Made by a program: the position numbers and the translations under genes. The notes under the pieces are model-generated. The model had not been told where the DNA came from. It was given only the letters and a program-made list of their open reading frames with translations, and searched no databases. From positions 7,440,001-7,504,000 of the forward strand of contig NC_016472.1 of NCBI RefSeq assembly GCF_000226095.1: 64,000 nt of DNA, in the 5' to 3' direction. Source of the DNA: Thermothelomyces thermophilus ATCC 42464. Taxonomy: Eukaryota > Ascomycota > Sordariomycetes > Sordariales > Chaetomiaceae. Of the stretch, positions 21,065 through 32,489 are shown piece by piece. Position 1 is the stretch's first letter, and every line of letters begins with the position of its first letter.

Positions 21065-22055
21065 ATGGCGTCGAATCTCGATGACGAAATCGAGGAGCTG
21101 CAAGCACGAGGTGCGTCATTACGATATACACGCATTCCAATCTCGCAATGGCGTTCGGTAACTGACAGGATTCACAGCTGCCACCCTCAAACGGCATCTC
21201 CGTATCCACGCCTCAACCCTCATCACAGCGCCCTCTACACGCCAACTGCTCTCACCAGCACCACTTGACAAACCCACCACTGCCCTCACCCTACCCACCC
21301 ACAGCAACCAAGATCAACCCCAAAAAGAAGGTCAAACCCGTCAAGCCCTCCTCACCGACGCTCTCGCACAACAGCAAGCTCACGCCCAACAATGCCTCTA
21401 CCGCGCCTGCGCCACCCTCACCACCTTCCGCGCGCGCGACCCCGACCCGCGCGCTGTCGACGGCGGCGCCATCTTGGGCCTGCGCATCGAGGTCTTTAGC
21501 CGCTCCCGCTTCCTACGGCCTTACTACGTTCTCCTGAACAGGCCTTTTCCGGGCAGCCGGCATCTCCGAGTGCACAGGCACACCCTGCCGGCATGTATTC
21601 CCCTGGCGGGTCTCGCGTGGCGGTATCTGCCTCCTCCGAAACCCTCCAAGGAAGGGGAAGATGGGGGGATGGGGAGAGGCAAGAGGAGGCAGGACCTGGC
21701 GAGGTTTGCGCGTGCGTTGAGGAGGGAGGTGGTACGATATCACCATCGGCTTGGGGTGGTGGCCGATCTGAGGAAGGCAGCCGGGATCGGGAGGGCGGGA
21801 CAAGGAGAGGAGGGAGACCTCGAGGGCCCGTCGAACAGGTTGGTGGAAATCGCCCCGGCCGATGCCGAGGTCAAGCAGCTGACTATTGAGTGGGCTGACG
21901 GGCGTACCGGGAGGTTGGTCATGGGCGACGACGGGGAGATTGTCAAACTGGTGGTGCTGGGAGAGAATGGCTGGGATCGTGAGGCAGGGAGGGACTTGCT
22001 CGGCGGGGCGGTTCGGGTCGAGGATGTAGCGAAGCGCTTGGCGGCACTTACATGA
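21065..22055 (+). CDS. mcm21: Kinetochore protein CENP-O (Mcm21)
   Basis: Exons 21065-21110 and 21178-22055 give 307 aa. CENP-O/Mcm21 belongs to the COMA/CCAN inner-kinetochore complex. The N-terminus is a predicted coiled coil (DDEIEELQARAATLKRHLRIH). The double-RWD-like region carries the family core: LGLRIEVFSRSRFLRPYYVLLN, then LRVHRHTLPACIPLAGLAWRYL and a conserved helix LARFARALRREVVRYHHRLGVV. The C-terminus (EVKQLTIEWADGRTGRLVMGDDGEI) matches the last strand pair of the family. The intron sits after codon 15 with one base carried over, and the join gives RAATLKRHL. A Gln-rich linker (ALAQQQAHAQQ) separates the coil and domain. The call rests on the motif PYYVLL...HRHTLPACIPL. Confidence 0.9.
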
Positions 22056-23411
22056 CCAAGGCCGGCACAAGATGCTTCGTTCCTGCGCCGCATCTCTACA
22101 GATGCTGTATTATGAAACGTTCTGGCCGAGGACGGACTGGCGATGAGTGGGTTATGGTTTCGATCAAGGTATGTGGGATTTTTTGGAAACCGGCCCCCTT
22201 TATGCTGGCCCTGTCTCCTCAAGGGGAGGGATCGGGAAGCAAACGCAACGCTCGGGGCCATGGGAGAAGAACACATGTATCCTATGGGCTTGGCGGCGAT
22301 GGCAGTGGATGTGTATACATTCATGCATGCGTTCTCCGCCCAAAAAATTGAAGATGTTCACCTCTCCTATCGCAATCAATCGTGTCGCTCGTGCGCAACA
22401 TGATTTGTGCCCTGCATAAGTCGTCGTGGTGGCTTCCAGGTACGCCGGCACCTAGCCGATGGGCTGAAACTTCACATCACACAGGTTCGCCGGGCTTGTT
22501 CTTGCTTTCGTCTGGTTCGAGGCGGTCCTCTGCGAAGCCAGCCCTCTTGAATCGACCGAAACGGGACATCCGGGTCAAGAACACTCTGGCCACAATCCGC
22601 TTCAGTGAGACAATCGCAGTGATCGCGATGCGGAGGGGCAACAGCTAGATCGGGTTGTTTTCTGTTCCAAAAACCCGGTAGAGCGTCCGGTAATTTTTCG
22701 GGCCGTTGAGAGTCTATCATATATGATTAATTAACCTGCCCGTGGTACGGGCGCTCATTGTTCCTCCAATGGTCGGCTGGCGGCTAGACGGTCCATTTTG
22801 GCCACTTTCGAGATAACCTATCAGGACGACCAATCTTTAGCTGAGGACAAAAAACGAAGTTTGTAGGCAAGAACAAGCGGAGGAAGCTCCGAAAAGATCG
22901 TCGGTCCGGACAGGTGTTTTGGGATTGGGGGTTAGGGTAAAATAAAGGATCACTGACTTGTTTGCACATGCAAGGGGAAAGGATTCGCGGAAGGAACGGG
23001 TATCCGCAACCTTTCTCCACTATTTGTACGTCCGTACAGTACGGAGTAATCCGTACTACTCCGTATCTAATCCGTACATACGTAATGAGCTGACAGGTGG
23101 GGCAATATGCCCCAGGTTCAATTAAGTCGGAACACCATCGCGCTAAGTTGACAGCTTGACGCTTGCAACGCTGGCCCGTCATGGTTGCGAGTCCTGTCTG
23201 CTCGCTCGTTACTTCGCGTTTTGTCTGTCTCTAACATTGTCTCTAACACCTTGTATTATGCTGGCCGTGATACACACACACACACGACTTTGTTGCTGTT
23301 CCGACGTCACTAGATTTGCCGATCTCCCATTTTCGTTGCCGTTTCGACTTGCGACGGGACCTCGTCATCGACAATCGCACCTCCGCCGAACCTCTACAGG
23401 ACACCAACAGC
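22056..23411. other. Intergenic, 1.36 kb
   Basis: No supportable gene was seen. Small frames (22147-22419, 22382-22648) have no family resemblance. A dense cluster of ATCCGTAC / ACTCCGTA / TACGGAGTA units lies at about 23028-23085. The promoter of the downstream MFS gene must be here. Confidence 0.5.
23028..23085. repeat. Cluster of TACGGAGTA-type short repeats
   Basis: The segment contains GTCCGTACAGTACGGAGT, AATCCGTACTACTCCGTA and TCTAATCCGTACATACG in succession, with both orientations interleaved so that several small palindromes form. Similar clusters occur at about 20810, 35100, 35240, 35420 and 44990. Confidence 0.75.
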
Positions 23412-24996
23412 ATGGCGCCCCAGGTTGATCCTCGAACCCGGAAGAGGGTTCTGAGAGTCATCGTTGTCTCTCTGCTGCTCGACTTGGTACGCAAAACTTC
23501 TGTGGCCCCCTCTCGGGTTCGTGGTTGTGTGGGGCTGTATCTCTAACACAATGCCGCAGTTGTCCTTCACCTTCATCCTCCCACTCTTCCCCAAACTGCT
23601 CGAGTTCTACCGCAACGCCGAAGACCCGGTCGATGCCGGAGCTCCGCCGTCCAAGACACTGCTGGCAAGCGTTCTTGGTTACCTCAATGCGTACAAGGCA
23701 GCCTTTGCGCGCCCGATCGATTCGCGATACGACATCGTTCTGCTGGGCGGCGCGCTGGGGAGCATGTTCTCGTGAGTGGCAGCAATGGGGCCCCTCTGGT
23801 GTGGTGCGCACGAATCAATACTTGATGCACTGGGGTTAACTCTCCGCAGTCTCCTCCAGGCCGTCGCCTCTCCGTTCATCGGACGGCTCTCGGATAAGTA
23901 TGGCCGGCGCACCGCCTTGCTCGCCAGTATGGCCGGCAACATCCTCTCGGTGTTGCTCTGGGTAGTGGCGGTGGACTTTCGGACCTTCCTGGCCTCGCGC
24001 ATCGTCGGCGGCCTCTCCGAGGGCAACGTGCAGCTCGCGACCGCCATCGCGACCGACATCTCGGACGCAAAAAACCGCGGCTCGACCATGGCGCTCATCG
24101 GCGCGTGCTTCTCCATCGCCTTCACCTTCGGTCCGGCCCTAGGCGCCTGGCTCAGCTCTATTGCGACCGTGGCCGCCAACCCGTTTGCCACGGCTGCCGG
24201 TGTCTCGCTGTTCCTGATCGTCACCGAGACTGTGTACCTCTACTTCAGCCTGCCCGAGACCCTCCCGTCCCTGGCCACCGACACCACCACCGCCACCACC
24301 ACCACCACCACTACTACGGACGGCGCGAAATCTGCTGTGGAGGAGAATGAGGAGAAGAAGAAGAAGAAGAAGAAGAAGCAGTCGCGGCCGGCACCGGCCC
24401 AACGCACCAACCCGCACTTCCTGCTCAACCTGGTGCACATGACCTTCCTCCTCTTCTTCTCCGGCATGGAGTTCTCCCTCCCCTTCATGACGTACGACCT
24501 GTTCGAGTACACCTCGGCCAAGAACGGCCGGCTGCTCGGGTACATCGGCCTGGTCGCGTCGATCCTGCAGGGCGGCGTCACCCGCCGCCTGGCCCCCCTG
24601 CTCTCGGTCCGGATCGGCGTGGCCGCCTGCCTGGCCTCCTTCGTCCTCCTCGCCCGCATCTCCTCCGTGTCGGGCCTCTACCTCGCCGCCACCGGCCTGG
24701 CCACCACCTCGGCCACCGTCGTCACCGGCCTGAACGCGCTCAGCAGCTTCGAGGCCGCCGAGGACGAGCGGGGCGGCAAGCTCGGCGTCCTCCGCAGCTG
24801 GGGCCAGATCGGCCGCGGCCTCGGCCCCGTCCTCTTCACCAGCATCTACTGGTGGGCAGGGCGCGAGACGGCCTATTCCGTCGGCGCCCTCGGCATCGCG
24901 GTCGTCGGCGCCCTGACGTTCTTTGGACTCAAGACGCCCCCTGCCTCGGTGAGGCATAGGGCGGCGGCGGTAAAGGATGACAAGAAGGAACTGTGA
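23412..24996 (+). CDS. Major facilitator transporter, MFSD10/TetA-like
   Basis: Exons 23412-23486, 23560-23771 and 23850-24996 give 477 aa. It opens with a short basic cytosolic stretch, then VIVVSLLLDLLSFTFILPLFP as the first helix. The drug-antiporter landmark GRLSDKYGRRTALLAS (motif A loop) follows helix 2, and RIVGGLSEGNVQLATAIATDIS and ALIGACFSIAFTFGPALGAWL resemble the TetA/MFSD10 group. The central cytosolic loop is low-complexity: a Thr run encoded by ACC/ACT repeats, then a Lys run encoded by AAG repeats (about 24285-24380). Helices 7-12 follow to a Lys-rich tail KDDKKEL. MFSD10-type proteins export organic anions; the substrate here is unknown. Junctions preserve frame and helix continuity. 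Confidence 0.9.
24285..24380. repeat. Coding trinucleotide repeats (ACC and AAG)
   Basis: About ten ACC/ACT units and about nine AAG units lie in frame in the central loop of the MFS transporter and encode Thr and Lys runs. Length variation would keep frame. Confidence 0.7.
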
Positions 24997-25298
24997 GCTC
25001 CCTCCCCCAAGGTGTAATAGTGGATCACGTATGTGTTTGATCTGTATTATGTCTCGTGTATGCGGTAGAGAGAGGAGGGTTGGCGGCTACCATATTGCAT
25101 CTACAGTAGAGAGTATATTCTTTCACCCGATACAGGAGACGCACGCGAAATATACAGGACATGATTCGCTCGATGAGATGCTCAGACCCTTAAGGGTCAA
25201 ATGGTGAAGGAGACGAAGTTCATGGTTTCATTTCCCTTCAGAAGCGCAGGTAGTTGCACGTGTAGACAATGACAGCCTTCGAAGTAACATTAGGAGTC

Positions 25299-25333
25299 AA
25301 AAAAAAAAAAAAAAGGGGGGGGGGGGGGGGGGG
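25299..25333. repeat. A16-G19 homopolymer pair
   Basis: Sixteen A are followed directly by nineteen G and then GAGAGGGAG, in the 438-nt convergent spacer between the MFS gene and chs5. The run could slip in replication or sequencing, and the G tract could form a quadruplex. Confidence 0.85.
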
Positions 25334-25434
25334 AGAGGGAGACGTGGGAAAGACCGCCGAAGCTCTGGACGTCTCAAACAGGGTATCCTTGATATTACAT
25401 CCATCGCCGTTGCACACATGACCATCGTAATTAA

Positions 25435-26790
25435 CTATAGAGCAACGTCTTGGAAAGACGACCGGTCACCGCCGGGCGACTTCTCTTCCTTGCCGTCGTC
25501 GTCGTCCTTGGCCGCCTTGTCCCCTTCCGTGGTGTCGCCTCCTTCATCTTCCACCGTTGGCTGCTTCGGCCGCGATGCCAACTGCTTTTCGTCTCGCTCG
25601 TCCGCAAGCATCTTCTGCTCATCCTGCCCGCCCGATTTCGCCTTTTGCTTCTCCTCCCCACCGCGATCCCTCTCCTCCTTCTTGTCGTCGTCGTCGTTGT
25701 CGTCATCGTCATCGTCGTCAGCTGACGAATCCGACTCGGCGCCGCCCCCTTCCTCTTTCTCCCTCGCCCCGTTTTCCGTAGTCGTCTCTTGTGCCGCCGC
25801 CTGGCCGCTCGCGCCGGCGGCGGCAGTGGCCTGCCGTGATGCCGGAGCATCCTTTGGCGGTGGTGACGGCGCCGCGGCCGTGGCGGTCGTCGCGCTGCCG
25901 GCGACCGTTCCCGCCGTGCCGGGGCGTTCGTCGAAGGCGGGCCCGACGCGGACGGCGTCCAGGTAGAACTTTGTCACGCCGAGGATGCGGCCGTTGCGCT
26001 CGCACGCCTCGACCCACTCGGGCCGCACCACGGGGATGTTGAGCTCGTTGGCCTTCTCCCACTGGACGCCGCGGCCCTCGGTGGTGACGAAGTGGGTCGT
26101 GTCGATGCGCACGCCGTCGACAATCCTGGCGCCGATGCGCTCGACCGCCGCCGTCAGGGACTCGCGCACCGCGGGCGGCAGGATGCCCGTCGTGATGGTG
26201 ATGCCGCTCAGGTCCGTCATCTTGTGCGTGCGCACCGTGACCCGCTCGCTGGCGAAGGTGCCGGCCGTGGTGCGCAGCACCAGGTGGAAGGTGTACTCGG
26301 TGTCGACGGCCAGGCCGCTGATCTTGGTGGTGTGCATGGAGAGCGGCTTGGGGATGTTGCCGGCTTTTTGGCCGTTGCGGTACAGCGCCAGGCTGATCAG
26401 GTCGGCCGTCGCGAGCCGGATCGGGTCCCATTCGAGCACCACGCTGGTCTGCGTCGCGTTGCGGCACCGCAGCACGGGCGGCGACGGCTCGGCGGCGCCG
26501 AAGCACGAGACGATCGAGTCCTGGAGCTCTCTGAAGGCGCGCTCCGCCGCGGCCTCCGAGTTCTTGTTGCGCGACACATTGATGTCGACGATTGAACCGG
26601 ATGTGATGTCGGGAGGGAGGAGGATCGAGGGGAATTCGATCTGCGGGCTCCGGCGTTAGCAATGCCTTTTCATCTCACTCGAACCAGCTCCGTTCGAGGG
26701 CCGGACGGTGCAACATGCCAAGCGTTTGTCAGGGGTGAGCAGCACGGTGACGCCGGCGTCGACCTTGCCAACGGTGAGCGAGACCAGCAT
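25435..26790 (-). CDS. chs5: Chs5, exomer scaffold for cell-surface cargo export
   Basis: Exons 26719-26790 and 25435-26640 give 425 aa. Chs5 is the core of exomer, which carries chitin synthase III and other cargo from the trans-Golgi to the surface. The start MLVSLTVGKVDAGVTVLLTPDKRL joins IEFPSILLPPDITSGSIVDINV, the conserved N-terminal dimerisation segment. A fibronectin type III domain follows (about residues 75-165; TSVVLEWDPI, AVDTEYTFHLVLRTT). Next is a BRCT domain (about 170-260; SGITITTGILPPAVRESL, DTTHFVTTEGRG, PVVRPEWVEACERNGRIL). The tail of about 165 residues is Ala/Asp/Glu/Lys low complexity. The only splice donor that gives this join is GC (CTTG/GCATGT), so the intron 26641-26718 appears to be GC-AG, with a CTAAC branch. 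It is divergent from the PPCS gene. Confidence 0.95.
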
Positions 26791-27290
26791 CGTTGCGGAC
26801 TCGGCGGGTTCTAGGTTTCTTCTTTTTTCTTCTTCTTTCTTTTTGGCTGGAAAGATGCGATTGGGGGAACGCCTCACTTCCAACTCTGTCGCTCGTGATC
26901 TCAGGGCCTGCTCCCGGACGTCGCTCCCTCGAGGCAGCTGTTGCCGGTTTGTTGGTTGGTAATTATGTGTCTTGTTGAGGATCAAAAAGACGGTTTGCCC
27001 TGGTCTTGCTGCCCGCCTGGCGTCTTGGCAACGTGAGCTAGGGGTCCCACTTTCCGCTAACCCCCACTGCAGCAGATGCCCCAGAGAGCAGTGACGCAGC
27101 TTTCAGTGCTTCTCAGGTACCCGCTGCGGGGAGCTTGACACCAGGGAAGGCACCGCGTGGATAATAACCCCACCATCATGGGCCGAGGCCATCATGTCGC
27201 CAGCCAGAGTCCTCCGTTCACTCGGTCGTCATCCGATCGCCCCCATCGATTCTCGTATGCCCGTAGTAGGACCATATTACTAAAGTCATT

Positions 27291-28945
27291 ATGCTGTCCC
27301 AAATCCAGTCCGAGACGCCGCCCGAGAACCTCGCGGCTTTGGCCGAGACACATTACTTCTCGGCCAATCCACCCCCGAAAGACCTCGAGAAGCATGCTGC
27401 ACTCGCCCGCGAGTTCATTAACTACCATTCGGAAGCCGGAAGACGGCTAGTTCTGATCACCTCGGGAGGCACCACGGTGCCATTGGGTATGCATGCGTCC
27501 CTGACGCCTTCAATTAAGATCCGCTCCGCTCTAATAACAACTCGGCTTGCAGAAAAGCAGACAGTGCGCTTTATCGACAATTTCTCTGCCGGCACCCGCG
27601 GAGCTGTGAGTAACCTCTTGGTAAAGGGGGGGGACGCTGGCTCCTGGACAGGGCCAGCCCCTTTCTCTGAGTAATTTGGCTTCAGCCCCGAAATTCCTAT
27701 TGAACTGAATTACCCCGCCGAAACTTGACAATGTCACTAACTTGGACCGCTTCTTCCAGACAAGCGCCGAGTACTTCTTGGAGGCCGGATATGCCGTCAT
27801 CTTCTTGTGAGTAGTAGCTTCATTCGGCGGCTGCGTGAGCCGCTTGAAGCGAGACGGGAGGCTGACATTTATTTCACCCAGGCACCGCCAATTCTCCCTC
27901 CTCCCTTTTTCCCGCCACTACAGTCATGCAACCGACTGCTTCCTTGACTTTCTACGAGAGGGCCCGAATGGCAGCGTCGTGGCCCGTGACGAGGACGCTG
28001 CCAAGATGCTCCACGTCCTGAGGAAGTACCGCGATGCCCGCGATCGCAACATGCTGCTTCTGCTGCCGTTCGTTAGTATCTCGGACTACCTGCACGAGCT
28101 GCGTAGCGTTGCGCGACTGATGCGGCCGCTCGGTCCTCGTGGGCTCCTGTACCTGGCCGCCGCCGTCAGCGACTTCTTTGTTCCTGTAAGGGCACCAAAC
28201 CTGCTTCCCCCCGTGCACTTGGTTCAGTCGCTAACTCAGAAGTTCAGCCGGATCGCATGTCGGAGCACAAAATCCAGAGCACCGACGCTGCGGATGCCTT
28301 CAAGAGGAGCCAAAGCGCCAATTTTCGGCCGGAGGCTGAAGAGGAAGAAACCTTCGACAACTTCGACTCCTCTCCTTCAGTGCCCAGGAGCAAGAGCCTA
28401 GTGATTGACCTCGACCCGGTGCCCAAGTTCTTGAAGAACCTGGTCGAAGGCTGGTCACCGCAGGGCATGATTGTGTCCTTCAAGCTCGAAACAGACCCCA
28501 CCATCCTGGTTTACAAGGCCAGATACTCGCTTGATCGTTACCAACATCATCTTGTCATTGGCAACTTATTGTAAGACTTGGGATCTCACATTGTAAAGAA
28601 GAGCGTCGGTACTGACTTGTCGTTTTCAAGGGCCACGAGGAAGTGGGAAGTTGTATGTTGCCTATTTCTGTCTTGCCTCAGTTCCACTCCTTTCGTCCTT
28701 CGAATAGCTAACAGATTCAGGTCTTTGTCTCTCCGGGAAATCCAGATCGTTGGATCCGCGTGCCGACTGGGCGCGGGGCTGGAAGGAATGCTCCGGCGGC
28801 GGATACGGAGAAGGCCGAGCCCATCGATCCCAAGAGCTTGCCCGAGGGCGAACCTGAGGTGGAAATTGAGAGCCTCATCATTCCGGCTGTCGAGGAACTG
28901 CACACCAAGTACATTAAGACATTCGAAGGAAAGGAGCGAGTATGA
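27291..28945 (+). CDS. cab2: Phosphopantothenate-cysteine ligase (coenzyme A synthesis)
   Basis: This enzyme joins 4'-phosphopantothenate to cysteine, the second step from pantothenate to CoA. Seven exons (27291-27486, 27553-27605, 27760-27806, 27882-28185, 28248-28570, 28631-28652, 28721-28945) give 389 aa. Conserved blocks appear at the joins: [59 protein letters not shown] then HKIQS, VPKFLKNLVEGWSPQGMIVSFKLETD, and a final NLLATRKWEVVFVSP. Exon 6 is only 22 nt and carries the conserved LLATRKWEV link. A Glu/Asp/Ser-rich insert (EAEEEETFDNFDSS) interrupts the second half, as in other fungal enzymes. The 5' end faces chs5 across about 500 nt. Confidence 0.95.
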
Positions 28946-29630
28946 AGCCGAAAGCGTCTTGAAACTCAACATAGGTATCATGTTTAGAGTCCTCTAAGCG
29001 TAATTTCAGCGACTGTCACCGGGGCCGGTGGCCAGCACGTGTGCTGTATTTTGATGCTGATGTTCATGGCACCCATTCGTGGCACACCTAAACAGCCAAG
29101 GTTGCATGACGGGCAACCTGACCACTTGGTTTTAACCATTCGACACGTCAAACTCGTGGAGAATCCGTTCGGTTGATGAGCCGGTATCTCCCTCATCCCG
29201 CTCCTCTTAATGCCTTTCTCTCTCCATGAGCTTCCTGGGCACCGGGGAAGTACTGACCCAGGCTCGATAGGCTCCCCCACCCCCCCCCCACCCAACCCTC
29301 TCATCCTCCACGTTATCCTACCACTGAGGCCGCTCACCTCGCTTCCTTGTGGCGGCTGGAGGATACAAAGGACATCCGAGTTCGACTTGACGCAACCTTC
29401 AGTCGCGAGCTAGCGCAGGATGCATTGCGAGAAGTCGCAGGCGCCAACACGGCGACACTGCGGGCTCATTCTGATCGGCACTGCTTCTCGCCCACCTTCT
29501 CGTCCTCGAATCATAAAGACCACACTGTGGTAGTGGGTCGTCCTTTTGGAGCGACCAAGGGCACTACCATGGTGGACGGATTTTGAGAGGAAGGCGTTTG
29601 TCTTACAGGAGGGCAACTGCCCAGAAACCA
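28946..29630. other. Convergent spacer, 685 nt
   Basis: No gene was recognised between the PPCS gene (+) and the unknown - strand gene. A C-rich tract (CCCCCACCCCCCCCCCACCC) lies at about 29274-29293. Confidence 0.4.
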
Positions 29631-30377
29631 TCATTGCCGGTCTTTGTTGACCGAGTCAACACTATTCGTGCGTTGACGTCGTTCGCCGCGACCATGTGAC
29701 GGTTTCGGAGACGAACTGCTGAGACGCGGAACAATGTCGGAGACGAACCCGGACAGGTAGCCGACAAGCTTCTCGAAGTCGAGCTTCCTCATGATCGCTT
29801 TCGGCTCAAGGACGGTCACCCGAATGGTCCCGTGGAGGTTTTGTTTGGAGCCGTCCAGACTCCTGCCATGCGAGTCGTAACCGGCCGCGTTCAGGGCCTT
29901 GAACAGCGCCGCCCTCACCGCCCTCTCGCTCGACTGCCGCACGACCGAGTTGCTCCCGTCCGTTGCGGAGAAGCCGTGAACATAGCACCACAGCGGCTTG
30001 GTCCGCTTTTCCTGCGTGTAGAAGTGGATCATCTTGTCGATGAGAGGGTGGTCGAACGGGCCGAGGTACTTGAGGTGGTAGAAGGAAAAGGTGTGTCGCG
30101 GGCAGATCGAGATGCGGATGGGAAACTCTTTGGACTTTTGACCCGGCAGGATACGCAGCGCAAACGGGTGCCCAATATTTTCCCTTCTTGCAAATTTCGC
30201 CGCCGTCTCCGAGAGACTGAAGCCCTGCGCTGCATGCGGCGTGGTCGTCCCGCTGGCCTGGCCTGGTGGTTGTTGTGCCGGGGGACCATGTGCCGCCAGC
30301 CCCAGAGTCTCGAGATTGATCGGAAAGCCGGCCGCGAGTTGCGGAGCCTTAAGCCGCGATAAAGTTTGCCGGGACAT
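29631..30377 (-). CDS. Uncharacterised 248-aa protein
   Basis: A single exon starts at the ATG at 30377. I do not recognise the family. Residues 1-60 are Pro/Gln/Ala-rich (AAHGPPAQQPPGQASG). From about residue 60 the sequence looks globular with many aromatic and basic residues: NIGHPFALRILPGQKSKEF, then PIRISICPRHTFSFYHLKYL, DHPLIDKMIHFYTQEKRTKPLWCYVHGF, and a helix SERAVRAALFKALNAAGYD. The C-terminal 35 residues are Ser/Arg-rich and probably disordered. No signal peptide or membrane span is visible. A basic, aromatic profile would suit a nucleic-acid or ribosome-associated protein, but this is only impression. It shares a roughly 540-nt divergent promoter with eIF1A. Confidence 0.75.
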   Translation of the reverse strand: MSRQTLSRLKAPQLAAGFPINLETLGLAAHGPPAQQPPGQASGTTTPHAAQGFSLSETAAKFARRENIGHPFALRILPGQKSKEFPIRISICPRHTFSFYHLKYLGPFDHPLIDKMIHFYTQEKRTKPLWCYVHGFSATDGSNSVVRQSSERAVRAALFKALNAAGYDSHGRSLDGSKQNLHGTIRVTVLEPKAIMRKLDFEKLVGYLSGFVSDIVPRLSSSSPKPSHGRGERRQRTNSVDSVNKDRQ

Positions 30378-30915
30378 GTCCGGTCACAGATTTGTGTTGC
30401 CAGTTTACAGGGCTCGATATGAACTGCGGCCGCCGTATTTCAGAATCCGGTATTACTTGCATAGTGTGGTGGAGGTTCTCGAAATCTAAAAAGTCATCGC
30501 CGGAACCCTGCAGACGAACCGCATCGTAGTGTATTCCCTGCCTGTCTCGCAGTGGTACTCCGTAACTATCGACATGGTCGCTGCATGCACCGTGCCCCAA
30601 GAATCAACCGAGCAGGGCTTCTTGCTAACGTACTGTGTAGGCACCGACCCACTTTACCTTTGCCCCCCACAGACGGGATGAAGGCGAAACCCAACTCACC
30701 GGTGCCCCACAAAGAGTCAGAATGTATTCCGTATAACACCCCACTGCGCGCCTGCCCCTCTTGCGCCTTTGTTTCTCACTTATTCGCAACGGCATCGCTC
30801 GGCACAACACCGACAACTCGAACCGTTCTAGGCAGGTCCTCGTATTCGATACCTATCTCCTTTCTACGCGAGTCGACTGGACTTGCAGACAAACATCTGA
30901 GCGCGTCCTGTCAAC
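30378..30915. other. Divergent promoter of the 248-aa gene and eIF1A
   Basis: About 540 nt lack a supportable gene. One ACTCCGTA copy lies at about 30554-30562. Both neighbouring genes start outward from here. Confidence 0.5.
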
Positions 30916-31633
30916 ATGCCGAAGAATAAGGGAAAGGGTGGCAAGAACCGCCGCAGGGGAAAGAACGAGAACGAGTGCGTTGCGACCTTTATCCCTCTCG
31001 CTCCTCCGTCGCTAACGTTTGTCCGGAACAGCAATGAGAAGCGCGAGCTTATCTTCAAGGAGGAAGGGCAAGAATATGCCCAGGTTCTGAAGATGTTGGG
31101 CAACGGCAGACTCGAGGCCATGGTATGATTTCTCTCGATTTTCTGGGCTGGCACAGCCAGCCACCGGAAGAAGAAGTTTTCGGAGGCTAACGGTGCACGT
31201 CTGCAGTGCTTCGATGGTGTCAAGCGTCTGGGTCTGATCCGCGGCAAGCTCCGGAAAAAGATTTGGATCAACAACGGCGACATCATCCTCATTTCCCTTC
31301 GCGAGTACCAAGACGAGAAGGGCGACGTTATCCTGAAGTACTCGGCCGATGAGGCCCGTTCTTTGTACGTTCGCGTTTTCTTTTTTTGGCTCCACCATCA
31401 CCTCTCTCTTCCCTCCCCCCCCCTCCCTTTCCTAATCCTGTTTACTAACCTCCACCCACAGGAAAGCCTACGGCGAGCTGCCCGACACAGCCAAGATCAA
31501 CGAGACAGATACCTTTGGCCCCAACGACGACGGCGACTGCGGCTTCGAGTTCGACGACGACCGCGAGAGTGAGAGTGAGGGCGAGGGTGTCAATGCTCGT
31601 GGCGGCAAGGAGTTCTCGATCGACGACATCTAA
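30916..31633 (+). CDS. tif11: Translation initiation factor eIF1A
   Basis: Exons 30916-30974, 31032-31122, 31207-31364 and 31462-31633 give 159 aa. eIF1A binds the A site of the 40S subunit and promotes scanning and start-codon choice. The basic N-terminal tail [19 protein letters not shown] is followed by the OB fold ([63 protein letters not shown]) and a helical piece [14 protein letters not shown]. The acidic C-terminal tail ends in the conserved FSIDDI (EFSIDDI). Every intron falls within a short frame-preserving join. The length and both tails match eukaryotic eIF1A fully. Confidence 0.97.
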
Positions 31634-32489
31634 AACAAAAGACGAACATAACCCTTTTCCCCCCACCTCCCAGCGTGTCGGAAAGCCAAGCAAAGATCAA
31701 TGCCTCACCCTTTGGGCGGGACCCACCCTTTCTGGCTCCATACCATGTCTCGCATGAGGCCTGGTATGGAGCGCGGAAAGCGAAAAAAACTGTCTTCTCT
31801 CTCAAACCTCGATTATGCGTTGTTGTCATCGTGTAACCCGAGCGTTCCCCGACAGTTGGTGGGCATTTCCGTCCTGGGCCTGTGAGATCAGGGTGCCAAG
31901 TCAAAAAAAACAAAAGGGGACGGGCCTGGTCGTGATGGGAGAGACGTCATCACCGGGCCTGTCCCTTGTTGCCTTTTAGAAACGTTGATGAGCTAGTCGT
32001 TAGTAGGGTAATGAAGTGTCTTGCTCTTACTTTTGCTGCTCTTGTGCTTAAAGAAGGCGCTCGACTTCGTAGCGTCTATGTACATCGTGACACACGCCTT
32101 GCCTATGCTAAAGTCTGATTTGTAACATTATCCCGAGATTTGCACATGGCAAGCGGCTTTCCAAGTGTTGGAAGAGACATGCCCCAATGTATAACTATCT
32201 ACACTCTGAATGATACTCTCGTTTTGGCAGCGAGCAACGCCCTCCTGACGACAGGCCACGCCCACTTCCGATAAGAATTTCTGCCCAGCTCTTTTGTACT
32301 CCTGCAGTGTAAGCATGTTAAGCATGTTCCATCCTTCCGCCACACCCATGCCCTGGCTACCTAGACGCGGCCAATGAATGCTAGCGATCAGCCTCGAACT
32401 TCCCTGCCGCAGCTGGCTCTTGAGCATCCGAATACCAGTTCTCGCCCAGTTCCCGAGAAACTAGATATGTGCTTCCTCTTGCTGCTGGC
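31634..32489. other. Convergent spacer of eIF1A and WASP genes
   Basis: About 855 nt lack a supportable gene. It should hold the 3' UTRs of both genes. Short A and T runs occur and nothing else distinctive was seen. Confidence 0.45.

Noticed and set aside
22147-22648. Small frames between CENP-O and the MFS gene
   Set aside because: They are short, overlapping, of mixed composition and lack splice or family support.
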